From Mytilus galloprovincialis (taxonomy: Eukaryota; Mollusca; Bivalvia; Mytilida; Mytilidae): a DNA stretch of 64,000 nt. How positions within the stretch are numbered: the first letter of the stretch is position 1; each line of letters begins with the position of its first letter. The notes beneath the pieces are model-generated. The model was given only the letters and a program-made list of their open reading frames with translations. It did no database searches and was not told the origin of the DNA. The stretch spans positions 2,299,001-2,363,000 of the forward strand of contig NC_134846.1 of assembly GCF_965363235.1 (NCBI RefSeq), read 5' to 3'. A program made the position numbers and the translations under genes. Below, one piece after another: positions 22,001 through 30,879 of the stretch.

Positions 22001-23218
22001 GTGGTTGCAAATAAACTCATCATAGATACCAGGATTACATTTTGTAATTTCGCCGTTTCCTCATCATAGATACCAGGATTACATTTTGTAATTTCGCCGT
22101 TTCCTCATCATAGATACCAGGATTACATTTTGTAATTTCGACGTTTCGTCCCCAAGGGTATCACCAGCCCAGTAGTCAACATTTTGGTGTTGACATGCAT
22201 ATCAATAATGTGGTCACTTTTATTTGAATTTTCGAAAAAAAACTTAGCATTTCTTATTCCAGTAATAGATTACCTTAGCAATATTTAGCAAACCTTTTTT
22301 GGAATTTTGGGTCCTCAATGCTCTTCAACTTTGTACTTGTTTGGCTTTATTAGTATTTTAATATGAGCGTCACTGATGAGTCTTATGTAGACAAAACGCG
22401 CGTCTGGCGTAATAAATTATAATCCTGGTACCTTTGATAACTATTATTAAATATTCAATTCACTTTAAGTATCATGCATGCACTTTTATTCGTGACTTTT
22501 AAAGGCTTGAAAAATCTCGACAGGTTCGTGCCGTTCTTCTCATATGGTCCGTCTTGGAAACGTTTACATTTCTGTTGGTCAATACAAAATTTCAAACAAC
22601 ACTTCCGTGTATTATGTGGTTTGTTTCAGTGTAATGTCCATGCTAAATATTTGAAGATGGGGGTATATTTCGATTGGTTGCTAGTGCACTGATATTTAAC
22701 CTTACAACTCTTGAATTTTTTTCAGATAAAATATAATCTGAAAGTGTGGAATTGGGTGATCTTCTGAATCAATTATGAATTATAATTGACACAAAAAATT
22801 AATAGAATGTTTTATGAAGAAAATTTACCTTTCCAATAAATATATTTTTCTTACCGTTTTCTTGGTCTACCTTGACAACCATTTTGTTAATGTAGTCAGT
22901 CAGCTGATCGGTCAAATTCCTTTCAAAATTAATAATTTGAGATTTCATGATCCCTTCTATAGCTTTCATTTTCGCATCAAGTGTTTCAATAACAAACTGC
23001 TTAGATCTCATCGTCTGCTCTATATTTTTCATTTTTGCTTCGATTGCATCACTTACAAACTGCTTAACACGTTCGTCTGCTTTCGACATGTCCAATGTGG
23101 CCATTAATGGTGCATTTTGATTATCCAGTAACCGAACCTCTACACCCCCTTCAGAGTTTGGTGTGGTCGTTGATGCCAGCACAACCAATGTGAATCCATA
23201 AATTAAAATTCGGAACAT
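9621..23218 (-). CDS. Gene 2: secreted coiled-coil protein with short-chain collagen C4-like C-terminal domain
   Basis: Exons 23218-22855, 20684-20613 and 10087-9621, phase-1 GT-AG junctions throughout, about 300 residues. An upstream in-frame ATG at 23245 would add nine residues, but MFRILIYGFTLVVLAS from 23218 is the better signal peptide start, and a TATA box at 23285-23292 would place the cap site only about 10 nt before the first ATG. Exon 1 has VRLLDNQN in the place of the RLLLNDPD motif, then a coiled coil with two 21-residue (three-heptad) repeats around EAKMK / DAKMK. Exon 2 carries STYIRWGRSDCSG. Exon 3 is the Cys-rich domain ending CVVCSK. Intron 2 is 10.5 kb, far longer than in the paralogues, and full of mobile elements. 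Joining exon 3 to exons so distant is supported by matching phase and the absence of any other exon 1 or 2 candidate in between, but needs transcript evidence. Confidence 0.78.
10729..11038 (-). repeat. Retroelement tail family B
   Basis: Nearly identical to 58230-58560 in the same orientation (TTGAGAATGGAA, CACCCGGAGGCGTCCTT, AGCTGGCCCCTAAACAAATAT, GCGGCGGGGTT). The 58-kb copy lies just downstream of a PLE reverse transcriptase, so this is likely a 5'-truncated PLE tail. It lies in intron 2 of gene 2. Confidence 0.7.
11985..12235 (+). repeat. Retroelement tail family D
   Basis: Contains CTTTTCTATCCAAAATTCATG, CGGATTTTGTCTAATGCT, AATGCGTTTCCCTCAG and ends GAACAGCGGTATACTACTGTTGCC. A second copy is inverted at 32335-32560. 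I recognise it as a frequent mussel repeat; its coding partner is not in this window. Between 11040 and 11985 no other feature is recognised. Confidence 0.6.
12381..13789. mobile_element. hAT-like DNA transposon with perfect 8-bp target duplication
   Basis: Terminal inverted repeats TAGTGTTGTCAA (12381-12392) and its exact complement at the right end (13778-13789). The 8-bp sequence CTTTTTAT flanks both sides (12373-12380 and 13790-13797), the hallmark length of hAT insertions. Subterminal palindromes CCGGTTAACCGG occur on both sides (12444-12455 and 13720-13731). No transposase frame is left, so it is non-autonomous. It contains a later PLE insertion at about 13185-13700. Confidence 0.82.
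13185..13700 (-). mobile_element. 5'-truncated Penelope-like retroelement: RT C-terminus plus 3' tail C
   Basis: The minus frame from about 13690 to 13473 encodes YISQLIRYSRAC, YHDFLERGLLLTRKLLNQ, SSLRKFYGRHHELVDRYG and ISDMF, the end of a PLE-type reverse transcriptase. The tail follows directly, with CACATGTGGAGCAGGATC, GAGCACCTGAGATCACC and GGTTCGTGTTG. This copy establishes that family C repeats are PLE 3' ends. It is nested in the hAT-like element. Confidence 0.8.
14118..14820 (+). repeat. Retroelement tail family A, long copy with internal duplication
   Basis: The best plus copy: starts near GATAACTGCGAGTACTCTCAG, passes GTCCCAGGTTAGGGGAGGG and TGTTTAACCCCGCCGC, and ends CATACCACATCTTC plus a T run. 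A module of about 145 bp (GTTGTCGTTTGTTTA to TAGCTGAC-ATGCG) is present twice in tandem (about 14415-14560 and 14560-14705). The long minus copy at 49012-49560 has it once. Confidence 0.72.
14842..14982 (+). repeat. Inverted-repeat arm, left
   Basis: About 130 bp that pair with 18411-18540 in inverted orientation (shared stretches include CAAATACTTTTGATCG, GCATTGTCGA and ATCAAGTGTTCTGGAGATAA). Nothing else is recognised from 14985 to 15240. Confidence 0.65.
15253..15504 (-). other. Unrecognised 83-codon open frame in intron 2 of gene 2
   Basis: The frame has balanced, protein-like composition for this AT-rich window (MCKVSTGRMTAIKTQ, then Lys/Leu-rich text) but no domain that I recognise. 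It might be a fragment of a mobile element protein. The surrounding 15505-16026 shows nothing else. Confidence 0.25.
16027..16290 (+). repeat. Retroelement tail family A
   Basis: AAGGCCGTTAGTTTTCTCGT, GGCCTTTTAAAGCTGACTA, GGCCGTGCGGTGACCTATAG and CATACCACATCTTC with a T run, in order. 5'-truncated. Confidence 0.7.
16795..16866. repeat. Two tandem small hairpins
   Basis: Two adjacent ~35-bp units, each an inverted repeat ATCCACT ... AGTGGAT (GGATCCACTTTTTCAGCC.. and GGATCCACTCTTTCAACC..). Function unknown. 16300-17140 otherwise holds nothing recognised. Confidence 0.5.
17141..18406. mobile_element. TIR element, long imperfect inverted repeats
   Basis: The left arm (17141-17216) and right arm (18330-18406) are inverted copies: AAAATGGTT, ATACGACTTTTAAAAAA, GCCGTACGTAACTTT and GCTGTTCGTA occur in both. 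The interior (17220-18330) has no usable open frame, so the element is non-autonomous. No target duplication was identified with confidence. It lies in intron 2 of gene 2. Confidence 0.65.
18411..18540 (-). repeat. Inverted-repeat arm, right
   Basis: Inverted partner of 14842-14982, starting 5 bp after the end of the 17141-18406 TIR element. Just outside, 18550-18590 has GGTCCGTAACGGAATTTACGGACGG, itself a short palindrome. Confidence 0.65.
18741..19510 (+). pseudogene. Decayed LINE (non-LTR retrotransposon) 3' coding remains
   Basis: An open frame (18741-19013) ends in IYSWFSYVKHVLEETG, and the following text, across stops and shifts, carries SKLTIYKHVK, EKYLTY, ISNHNLRIEKGRYK and IHFSLYC. 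This order (S-KL-TYK, LTI/SNH-L-IE-GRY, EDE-HFL-C) is typical of the region after the reverse transcriptase in many invertebrate LINEs. At least two frame breaks are needed. The 90-codon frame itself is less certain than the 3' part. Confidence 0.5.
19803..20072 (-). repeat. PLE 3' tail family C
   Basis: GAGGGACGAAAGATACCAAA, CTGACAACACCATGGCTAA, ACACGAACCCCACC, GCAGATCCTGCTCCACGTG and CTAATTCGGTAGGTCACATT, all collinear with 13190-13450. Confidence 0.75.
20330..20352. repeat. Trinucleotide microsatellite (CTC)n
   Basis: About seven uninterrupted CTC/TCC units. Confidence 0.8.
20613..20684 (-). CDS. Gene 2 exon 2 (72 nt, YIRWGR motif)
   Basis: Acceptor TTTTCTAG|GG and donor TATTCAG|GTATGA. 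Encodes KSSTYIRWGRSDCSG and ends TEVVYS, phase 1 on both sides. It is 71% or more identical by eye to exon 2 of gene 3. Confidence 0.85.
21212..21378 (-). repeat. PLE 3' tail family C, short
   Basis: AGAGGGACGACAGATACC, GACAGTCAAACTCATCGAT, ACTGAGAACGCCATGGCTAA and AAGCAACACGAACCC. 5'-truncated inside intron 1 of gene 2. Confidence 0.7.
21930..22200 (+). repeat. Dispersed repeat with internal 44-bp triplication
   Basis: Three head-to-tail 44-bp units (22017-22060, 22061-22104, 22105-22148), each TCATCATAGATACCAGGATT and on to TTCGCCGTTTCC. The flanks (GACCCAGTGGTTGC, GTATCACCAGCCCAGTAGTC) match a common mussel repeat. Confidence 0.75.
22250..22445 (+). repeat. Dispersed repeat family E
   Basis: CTCAATGCTCTTCAACTTTG, ATGAGCGTCACTGATGAGTC, TTATGTAGACAAAACGCGCG and CCTGGTACCTTTGATAACTA. 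Other copies: 24795-24992 (+) and 32715-32885 (-). Confidence 0.7.
22855..23218 (-). CDS. Gene 2 exon 1 (signal peptide and coiled coil)
   Basis: Begins MFRILIYGFTLVVLAS and ends VDQEN with donor ACG|GTAAGA. Between them lie a VRLLDN motif and Lys/Glu-rich heptads. Codons beyond 22855 in the open frame are intron read-through. Confidence 0.8.
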
Positions 23219-23284
23219 TATTATTTCCTCTTGATTTAGTTGCATGTAGCACTGGTGATTGAATCAATAGGAGTGACCACTTCG

Positions 23285-23292
23285 TATTTATA
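23285..23292 (-). promoter_or_regulatory. TATA box of gene 2
   Basis: TATAAATA on the minus strand, 66 bp upstream of the chosen ATG at 23218. The same octamer, again followed by C, precedes gene 1. Confidence 0.6.
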
Positions 23293-23604
23293 CATTTCAC
23301 TCAAATTAATGTGTTTGTTAAGATGCCAAGTATTTTGTTTTTCTTCTGTCAAAACCAATGTGTTTCAAGCTTGGTTTAAACCTTCTTGTTTCAATTAAAG
23401 CCAGCTGTTTTTTGTTTTTGTTTTTTTGGATAGGATTTTCACTTTCGCATAAATGGCTTGTTTGTAATACATGAATAATTATGCCGAATCATATTAAAAA
23501 AATAATTGGGGATCGGAAGAGTAAAGAAAGGCGATACAGATTAAAGTTTTCGCTTCACAATTGTGAACTTTTCAATTCTATGTAGCATCACTCAAAAATC
23601 GTCT

Positions 23605-24065
23605 GCATTCGGGAGTATATATATCCCAGTTGATACTATATCCCAGGGCAAGTGTTTCCTTTCCCGATGTCCTTGATAGAGGATTGCTGATCACAAGAAA
23701 GCTATTGATATAAGAGTTCCAAGTTAGTGAATATATGTTGATGATCAGATGATTACAGATATTCTCTTAATGTCGTAACTACAATTCCGTACCCTTTTCA
23801 ATAATGTGACCTACCGAATTAGACTTGTTAACGGGATTGTAATAACATGAACAGCACGAAGAATGCCACATGTGGAGAAGGATTTGCTTACCCTTCTAGA
23901 GCACATGATGGCAGTATTTGATGGGCTTTGTGTTGCTCAGTCGTTAGTTTTTTTTTATGTTTTGGATGATGTTCATTGTTTATTGGTCGTTTCTTTTTTA
24001 ACCAGGGCGTTGACTTTTTTTATATTTGAATTTGTATGTTCCTCTTGTATCTTTCGACCCATTTT
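23605..24065 (+). mobile_element. Decayed PLE 3' end: RT C-terminus and tail C
   Basis: The plus strand encodes GVYISQLILYPRAS, LDRGLLITRKLL and then stops, which parallels YISQLIRYSRAC and ERGLLLTRKLL in the 13.6-kb copy. The tail follows (CCTACCGAATTAGAC, CCACATGTGGAGAAGGAT, GGGCGTTGACTTTTTT). Strongly mutated. Intergenic between genes 2 and 3. Confidence 0.65.
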
Positions 24066-24794
24066 TATTATCAATAAGATTCAATAGATATATCTGCACA
24101 TTTAAATATAATTAGTAATTGACTGGAAGAACAACTCTTAAAAACGACTACTGTACACACTTTAAAATGTGTAAGTTAATTGTAAATTCAGATCATTTGT
24201 AAAATTTATAATTACAAAATTAAGGATCATGCACTAAAAACATTTGATGGAACACCAATTGAATATTATAGTACATTATTTGTTTTTATCTTGGCAAGGT
24301 ATAATCTCAAACAGAAATGTGGTCAAATTCCTTAGTTACAATAAATCTTTTAAGCTGGAGTATAGAGATATAACATATTTTAATCGGAATTTTGTGACAA
24401 ACAAAATCTATGAAGTTGGAGCCTGTTACCTTTCATTTGTCCTGTTGACTTCCAAATCAGAAAGATAATTACAAATTGCTGTTAATGTATATTTTCCTAC
24501 ATATTTTATATTGTTAAAATCTATGATAAAGTAGTGGTCTTGTTTGATTAAAGATTGACATATACTATTGTAACTATTGATAGTCTTTTTTTTTTTTTAG
24601 ATTTTTTGAGTGCAATATCGCACAATCCTTTAATAAAATGAGAAAATGGATTACAGCAGAAAGTGTTATATTTGACTAACATTTGTCTTTATGTCTAACC
24701 TTAATAACATCATAGGGACAACATTTAATTCAATAATAATCGTATGTCATAATTGATATCTTATATTTTAATCAATTTTTTTTAAAAACTAAGG

Positions 24795-24992
24795 ATTTTC
24801 TTATCCCAGGCATAGATTAACTTAGCCGTATTTGGTTCAACTTTTTGGAATTTTGGATCCTCAATGCTCTTCAACTTTGTACTTGTTTGGCTTTATAAAT
24901 ATTTTGATATGAGCGTCACTGATGAGTCTTATGTAGACGAAACGCACGTCTGGCTTACTTAATTATAATCCTGGTACCTTTGATAACTATTA
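24795..24992 (+). repeat. Dispersed repeat family E
   Basis: Same landmarks as 22250-22445, in the same orientation, about 2.5 kb away. 24070-24790 shows nothing else I recognise. Confidence 0.7.
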
Positions 24993-24999
24993 TATGCTA

Positions 25000-26240
25000 T
25001 GAATGATAATTTTCTACATGTACCATAGAATAAGTGTTTTAATATATAATAACAATTCTCCGAAGAGTAAAACATATTTCTATAGTGTAAAGCTTTTGTT
25101 TTTTGCGTTTTATGACGTTGTTATTGTTAATGATTCTTTTTCAATAAACTTCCATATAAGTTAGATGTTTTCTGTATACTATTGCTGCTGTCTATAGTTT
25201 GTTGGTAATATTTATCGACTCTGCATTTAAGAGCACACATTCAGTGTTAACGAAATTTTGTCATATTTATTTTCCGATTATGACATAACGGAATGAGATT
25301 TGCTTACCGGGAGCTTCGCCTCATATGACCCTAGAGTAAATAGGCACTGCAATCGACCCGTTGCATTACATTTGCGAACAATTCCTCTGCATTACCCCTC
25401 AAAATCATTACGTTTGCGCGCGTCTTTTGGTTACATTTGCGCGCATTTCTGATCAAAATTATGATGTCGGTATATAATAAGTTGCAAATTTTAATAGACA
25501 ATTACATCTGAAAAAACATGCTTGGTTTTTTCATGTTCTTTTGTAAATTTATGATAAGATGCTATCTGAACTACAATGCTCTTCTGTAAATTACCATAAT
25601 CAAGTCAGTTTTTGTTATCTGTACTGAAAAAAGGTATTAAACGGAACAAATAGTAATTCATGTGCATTATTTTACTTTACATGTCAGATTTTCATGCCTT
25701 AAAACACACACCTGGGTGGTTCAAACTTTAGTCTGTATAATGCTTATCCGTTACAACTTAGAAAGTTATGGACTCAAATCATAATTAGCAGCAATTCTCA
25801 AAGTAAATTAATAACTGTTTCAGTTGACGTGATTAAAATGTTATTTTGTTTGATGCTTCAAATCATTTCATGTACAGAATGCCTTCCCAGTCTGAAGTTC
25901 TTTTGACCGAAATTATGAAGATGCTTGATTTCTTGATTGACGACGTTTTGGAGGACATATTATTCATCAATCAATCAGCATTTTCCTATAAACCAATTGC
26001 TCATTTTCTTGTCGACTTGTTCCATTAATCATATGAGGCTGATTTTATACAGATGCTTTTTAGGAAGAATAAAAAGAATGTTTCGGTATATTCTATCTTC
26101 ACTTTTTGCTATATAGCTTAAAGCATATCAAATTCTCAAATTTCTATAGCTATGTCAAGCGCATCTATCCTATTAAACTCGTAATTGAACTTGTAATACC
26201 AGTAAACACGAGATAAAGGAATGTTTGTTTCATATCTTTA
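25000..26240. other. Intergenic DNA, nothing recognised
   Basis: Short motif CATTACATTTGCG recurs with variants at 25365-25450 but no larger unit is visible. The 60-codon frame at 25846-26028 has no recognisable domain. Confidence 0.4.
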
Positions 26241-26244
26241 CTTC

Positions 26245-26380
26245 ATTTCGGGCCTTGTAAGGCTAGCTTTGCGTTATGGGCTTTGTGCATTGTTGACCTA
26301 TAGCTTTTAATTTCAGTGTCATATGGTCTTTTTTGAAGAGTTGCTTCATTGGCATTCACGCCACATCTTCTTTTTTTAAT
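26245..26380 (+). repeat. Retroelement tail family A
   Basis: TTCGGGCCTTGTAAGGCTAGC, GGGCTTTGTGCATTGTTGACC and CACGCCACATCTTC with a T run. 5'-truncated. Confidence 0.65.
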
Positions 26381-26394
26381 ATTAAACACATTAA

Positions 26395-26645
26395 TTGAAA
26401 ATAAGGATAGGTTAAGAACAAAACTTTACGACATAAGTAATGAGCTCAGCTGTCCATTCGTGAACATTATATTTATATGTACATGTAGCAACATTCCAGC
26501 AGCGCCTAATATGGAGTATATATATCTCCATCTGGATACGATATCTGCGGCTTGGATATTTTGTCATGAATTTTTTTATAGCGGACAGCTGCTCAAATGG
26601 ATTTTGTAAAACCAAGAGTTCCTTACGGTGAACTTTAAAATTTCT
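26395..26645 (+). pseudogene. Decayed PLE reverse transcriptase C-terminal fragment
   Basis: The plus frame gives KLYDISNELSCPFVN, SNIPAAP, then CHEFFYSGQLLKW and, in another frame, NQEFLTVNFK. These match the PLE pattern KIYDKRDEFSFPIVNY and YHDFLERGLLLTRKLLNQEF seen at 59.4 and 13.6 kb. It lies just downstream of the 3' end of gene 3. Confidence 0.6.
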
Positions 26646-26693
26646 AAATGATATAATGAGAAGACAAAAATGTAAATTACAGGAAATTTATTT

Positions 26694-27163
26694 TTATTTT
26701 GAACAGACTACGCAGTAGACTTGGACGTTATCTTTATAAGGGGGACAAGGTAATGATCCACATTTCATCGCTGTGACGTATAACAAGTGATCATTGTTGT
26801 TGCGTTCACCTCCATTAATATATGTTGGATTGGCATCTACACAGATATATGGGGAGGGTGTGTGACTGTATGCGCTAGCAGCGAGTATCCCATTGTACTC
26901 TTCTTTCCATCCAACATAGCATGTTTTCCTTCCAGGAATCATAACTGATGATGCTGTATCACGACTCCTACATAAGGAACAGGGTACGTCTTCGTCGTAG
27001 GAATCGGCGGCAAACTGATTACCTTGGAATTCTGTTCCAAAAATATAGCTACTCCCTGACCCAGCTTTATCACTTAGCTCTGGATTATTCGGGAGACAAA
27101 GCATATTTGAAGCACCACCATGGTAACTGGAACTCCAAGTGTGTTTTTCACCGGCTGCATAAC
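26694..27163 (-). CDS. Gene 3 exon 3 (C4-like Cys-rich domain)
   Basis: Acceptor ATTCAACAG|GTTATGC. Stop TAA at 26694-26696, directly followed by two AATAAA signals on the minus strand. Confidence 0.9.
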
Positions 27164-30100
27164 CTGTTGAATAATCAATTAAATTTAACATTTCTGATAC
27201 TTAATAATATTATTAATTCGCATATTTTAACAAAGTTGATTCGTTTAGGGATAGTCACATGTTTAACTATATTTTTGAAGGTAGAGAAAAAACGGCGGAT
27301 AACAAAAAGCATATTGCACAGCAAAAAGGATATTGCACGGTTGTTTTAAGAATATCTAAAAACCGATACACTTTGTGACGTCATGTTATGAATTTCAGGA
27401 TAATGTTAAACATTGAAATAAATGATATTTGTAATCGATTATTTGACGAAAAAAAAAAAATCAAATACATAAGATGTCAAACAAACAAAAAAAGTAAATG
27501 AAATAACAACTAATATTTTGTTATTGCCAAGGAGACAATATGATATCTATAAAATTCCAACAAAATCATATGAATTTGTTACCATAATGGCTTGAAATTA
27601 ATTATATAACAAATATAGCCCTTTGTACATGTTGTATGAGGTCAATACGGGATATATCGACCCAAAGAAGTATTTCGACCTCGCACTTCGTCCTCAGTCA
27701 ATATTCTACTTTCAGGTCGATATATTATTGTATTGACCTTATACAAAGGCTATGTTTGTATAGTATACACTGGATTCAATTATTTTCATTGTAACCACTT
27801 TTGTGGATTGAGAGAAATTTGCGTTTTTCGTCGATTTTCAAATTTTCTTTAAAAAAACTAGAAAATATGTATTGCGTTGAACATTGAATTTCTGTTTACA
27901 TATGAACCGACAATAACTACGAAAACTGGTACTAAACGAATAAAAATAGATCTAACAAAATATTAGATACAAAAAGTGTTCAGGCAGGATTTCAAATACT
28001 TACTTCATTTATCCCGTTGGACATAACTGGACAAAAATATGTTTTAAGTCGCATTGTGTGCTGTTTCGAAAACATGTCAACATTTATTATTTTAAAACGA
28101 AATCAACTTTTAAAGTCGGTCATCAATTCCAGTGTAACAAAATTTGAAAGCAATATCGGGTACATCGATAGGATGGCCATCTATTTTAAATTCATTCATC
28201 ATCATTATTATCCGGATTTAGTTAAGCCTGTCACACCGTAGAATAGGACACGATTCGTAAGGTAGAATATATGATAAGGACCTTATTTGGCCATTTATAT
28301 TTGAAAATGGAAACAACTTATAAATATACGAAATAAAATCTTTCTGATATCCAAAAAGCATGAGTGTGACAAATGCCAGTACCAATAGTTTCGAAGACTG
28401 CAAAACTGCCTGAATATCCCTTTGACATTTTGTCCTAGAGAAAGTAAATTAAAGTTACCTTTCTGCATTTAAGATGTTCATATCATATCAACTTGTTAAT
28501 TTATGAACAAAAGTTCGTAGGATTTTTACTTTTTTTGCAATTGAAATAGTCAAATAATGGCATTTATCTACCTACTCTTTTTTATGTATCCGGTATTGCA
28601 GGTTAACAAATAGATGCATCATATTTTTCTTGTATATAGAAATTCACAGTACTCATAAAACCGATCGAATTGAATGTTTCTCCAAAAACATTACAGTTGG
28701 AAGGCCTAAATAAAAAACGATATTCAACCATTGATGATCAAACATTGTAAATATTTTTGCTTTATCTGGATAAGGCGTTTAGTATTTTATACTACCTGAA
28801 TAAACTAGTTCCGTGTTAATTCCTGAACAGTTACTCCTTCCCCATCGAATGTAGGTGGAACTCTGACCTGAAAAGAAATTTAGTACTTTATAACAATACG
28901 CTTTCCTAAAAAGCCTTTAAAGAATATGATAATAGGGGAAACACTCTAAATGTATAATATCTTGTTTATCATTCTTTTTTAATACATCGTTATAGTTGAA
29001 TGTGTAGGTCACACCGCTGGACCCATTGAAAACAATTTATGGTGTATTCCAAACACATATATATATATATATGTCCAATGATGCTGGATAAAAGCTCTTT
29101 TTCAATGCAAACAGGCTTAATGTCCGAAGCTTAACACTTATATTCGCAATATTATTATAGGATTTGTGGTTGTAAAATTTTGTCGTGTTATTTAACTATC
29201 TTAGACCAATGTTGATATTCAAGATTTTCTAAACCTTAAGCTTGTACAGACATATATATTCCAGACAATGAACAGAACCTTGTAATAAGGTTTCAACAGT
29301 ACACTAATCATTTATGGCTGGAATGAATTATCAAAGTTACGTATGTTCTGTTCGATGTTAAACTATCCTGCAGAGAAGAAGATTTCTTACATTGTTAGGT
29401 TAAATAACTGAAACTTTTTCAATTTCTTAACGTATAGAAGAAGGCGATTTTATCATTAAAAATGTCTTCTTTCTTTTTTAAAGATGTTGGTCTTTCTTAT
29501 AATGATTTATATTCATATTAATACATTTTATTTCATTCAAAACGTTATAATATTGTATAAGCTCAATTATAAGTCTGTAATGAAATAATTTTTGTTGCCA
29601 GTTTTGCATGTACCGAATTAAATGTATGTGCCCAAAACTAAAGTTTCCACTTTCCTTAAGATATAAAAGATAGTTATATTAAAAATATATATTTGTTCAT
29701 ATTATTTATACATTTTGTATATTTTCATCGGCCTTTGTTCTGAACATTTTAAACAAATAAATCTTTGTAAACTGAAAGCCATCCCCCTTTCTGTACAGTC
29801 GCATACGTTTACTAGGAAAACTCATTTAATGATAGGTTTCCTCTTTTTAAGTAATAAAAATAGGTTCAATTTTTCATACGTTATACTGCAAAAAGAGTAT
29901 TTAAATTGGTATCAGATACATGTATTTAATTTTGCTTTTCCTTCAAAACGACATGAAACCTTTGGTGTTAATTCCTTAAAAGCTGCACCATATTTTCTTT
30001 TGAACCCAAAATTAATCTTAAACTACACATATATTCGAATCGACTGATATATGATATAGTCGTGTACTATTTTTGACGATTAATATTTTACGATTCCGAC

Positions 30101-30781
30101 TTTGGTCACTGGTTTATAATATCTTAATTAAATTGCCTTGTAGTAAAACAATACAACTTTGACTACATACAGATGCAAAAGAGAAACAAAATATACCAGA
30201 GGGACAGTCAAACTCATATATTGAAAATAACTGACAATGTCATGGCTAAAAATGGAAAAGACAAACAAGCAAACAAAAAACAGAAGACACACCATAGAAA
30301 ACTAAAGACTAAGCAACACCATCCAACCCCAAAATAAAACAGGGATGATCTCATGTACTCCGGAAGGGTAAGAGATCCTGCTCCACATGTGGCAACCGTC
30401 GTGTAAGTATCGTTTCATGGTGATTTTTATATTGCTGTTACATCAATATTAAATCTACATGGTCGTTTGTATTTGTCATGCATCTTCAATGAAAACACAT
30501 AAAAACTTACCCTGTACAGTCAGCATATCACGTATGTGTTGCGCCTTTTCTGCCGCCAGATCTTTCTGTAAGGTTCCATACTTTGTTTGTAAGTCGGTCA
30601 GTGAACCTGTAACGGATTGTAAATTCTGGCCCATAGTAAGTAACGTTGACTCGAGATGTGCCAGTCGGTTAGCAATCACATCAGGATCATTCAGAAGAAG
30701 TCGGCGATATTGATCTTTGTCAGAAGCTTGACATCCAAACACGAACAATAATCCAAAAAGCAAAATAACGACACGAGACAT
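26694..30781 (-). CDS. Gene 3: secreted coiled-coil protein with short-chain collagen C4-like C-terminal domain
   Basis: Exons 30781-30511, 28867-28796 and 27163-26694 give an uninterrupted 270-residue product with phase-1 GT-AG introns of about 1.64 and 1.63 kb. Exon 1: signal peptide MSRVVILLFGLLFVFGCQA, then RRLLLNDPDVI and a coiled coil (SLTDLQTKYGTLQKDLAAEK). Exon 2: SSTYIRWGRSNCSG. Exon 3: GYAAGEKHTW, MLCLPNNPELSDKAGSG, CSLCRS, MIPGRKTCYVGWKEEYNG, YICVDANP, CGSLPCPPYKDN and CVVCSK. Ten cysteines lie in exons 2-3, likely disulphide-bonded. The most regular of the three genes. The product is inferred to be secreted and oligomeric; the biological role is not known to me (shell matrix, byssus or immune recognition are all possible). 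Confidence 0.88.
27612..27765. mobile_element. Foldback/MITE-like inverted repeat in intron 2 of gene 3
   Basis: The left half (ATAGCCCTTTGTA, GAGGTCAATACGGG, ATATATCGACC) is mirrored by the right half (GGTCGATATATT, GTATTGACCTTATACAAAGG). About 150 bp in all, able to fold on itself. Confidence 0.55.
28218..28403 (-). other. Possible small secreted-peptide frame inside gene 3 intron 2
   Basis: The frame starts MQSSKLLVLAFVTLMLFGYQ, a plausible signal peptide, and continues 41 residues to a stop with two Cys. It is on the same strand as gene 3 and lies in its second intron. No supporting paralogue or splice evidence; it may be chance. Confidence 0.25.
28796..28867 (-). CDS. Gene 3 exon 2 (72 nt, YIRWGR motif)
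   Basis: Acceptor TTTTCAG|GTCAGAG and donor TATTCAG|GTAGTA. Encodes QSSTYIRWGRSNCSG and ends TELVYS. Confidence 0.9.
28900..30170. other. Gene 3 intron 1, nothing recognised
   Basis: AT-rich. The 110-codon frame at 29715-30047 has no recognisable motif and is taken as chance. Confidence 0.45.
30178..30405 (-). repeat. PLE 3' tail family C in intron 1 of gene 3
   Basis: CCAGAGGGACAGTCAAACTC, CTGACAATGTCATGGCTAA, CTAAGCAACACC, GATGATCTCATGTACTCC and GATCCTGCTCCACATGTGGC. Ends 105 bp from exon 1. Confidence 0.72.
30511..30781 (-). CDS. Gene 3 exon 1 (signal peptide and coiled coil)
   Basis: ATG at 30781, no alternative upstream Met in frame. Ends MLTVQ with donor AGG|GTAAGT. No TATAAATA was found at the expected distance, unlike genes 1 and 2. 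Confidence 0.88.
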
Positions 30782-30879
30782 ATTGCAGACAATGAAATAA
30801 CCAGACGACTAGCGTAAAATTGATAAGATAAAAACCGAGGTCACAGGGTTGTTCTCTTAAGGCAACATGACATTAAGAC

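Noticed and set aside
22017..22148. CRISPR array
   Set aside because: The three 44-bp units are directly adjacent without unique spacers, in a eukaryotic genome; a simple tandem repeat.
29715..30047. 110-codon frame in gene 3 intron 1
   Set aside because: No recognisable motif, paralogue or splice context.
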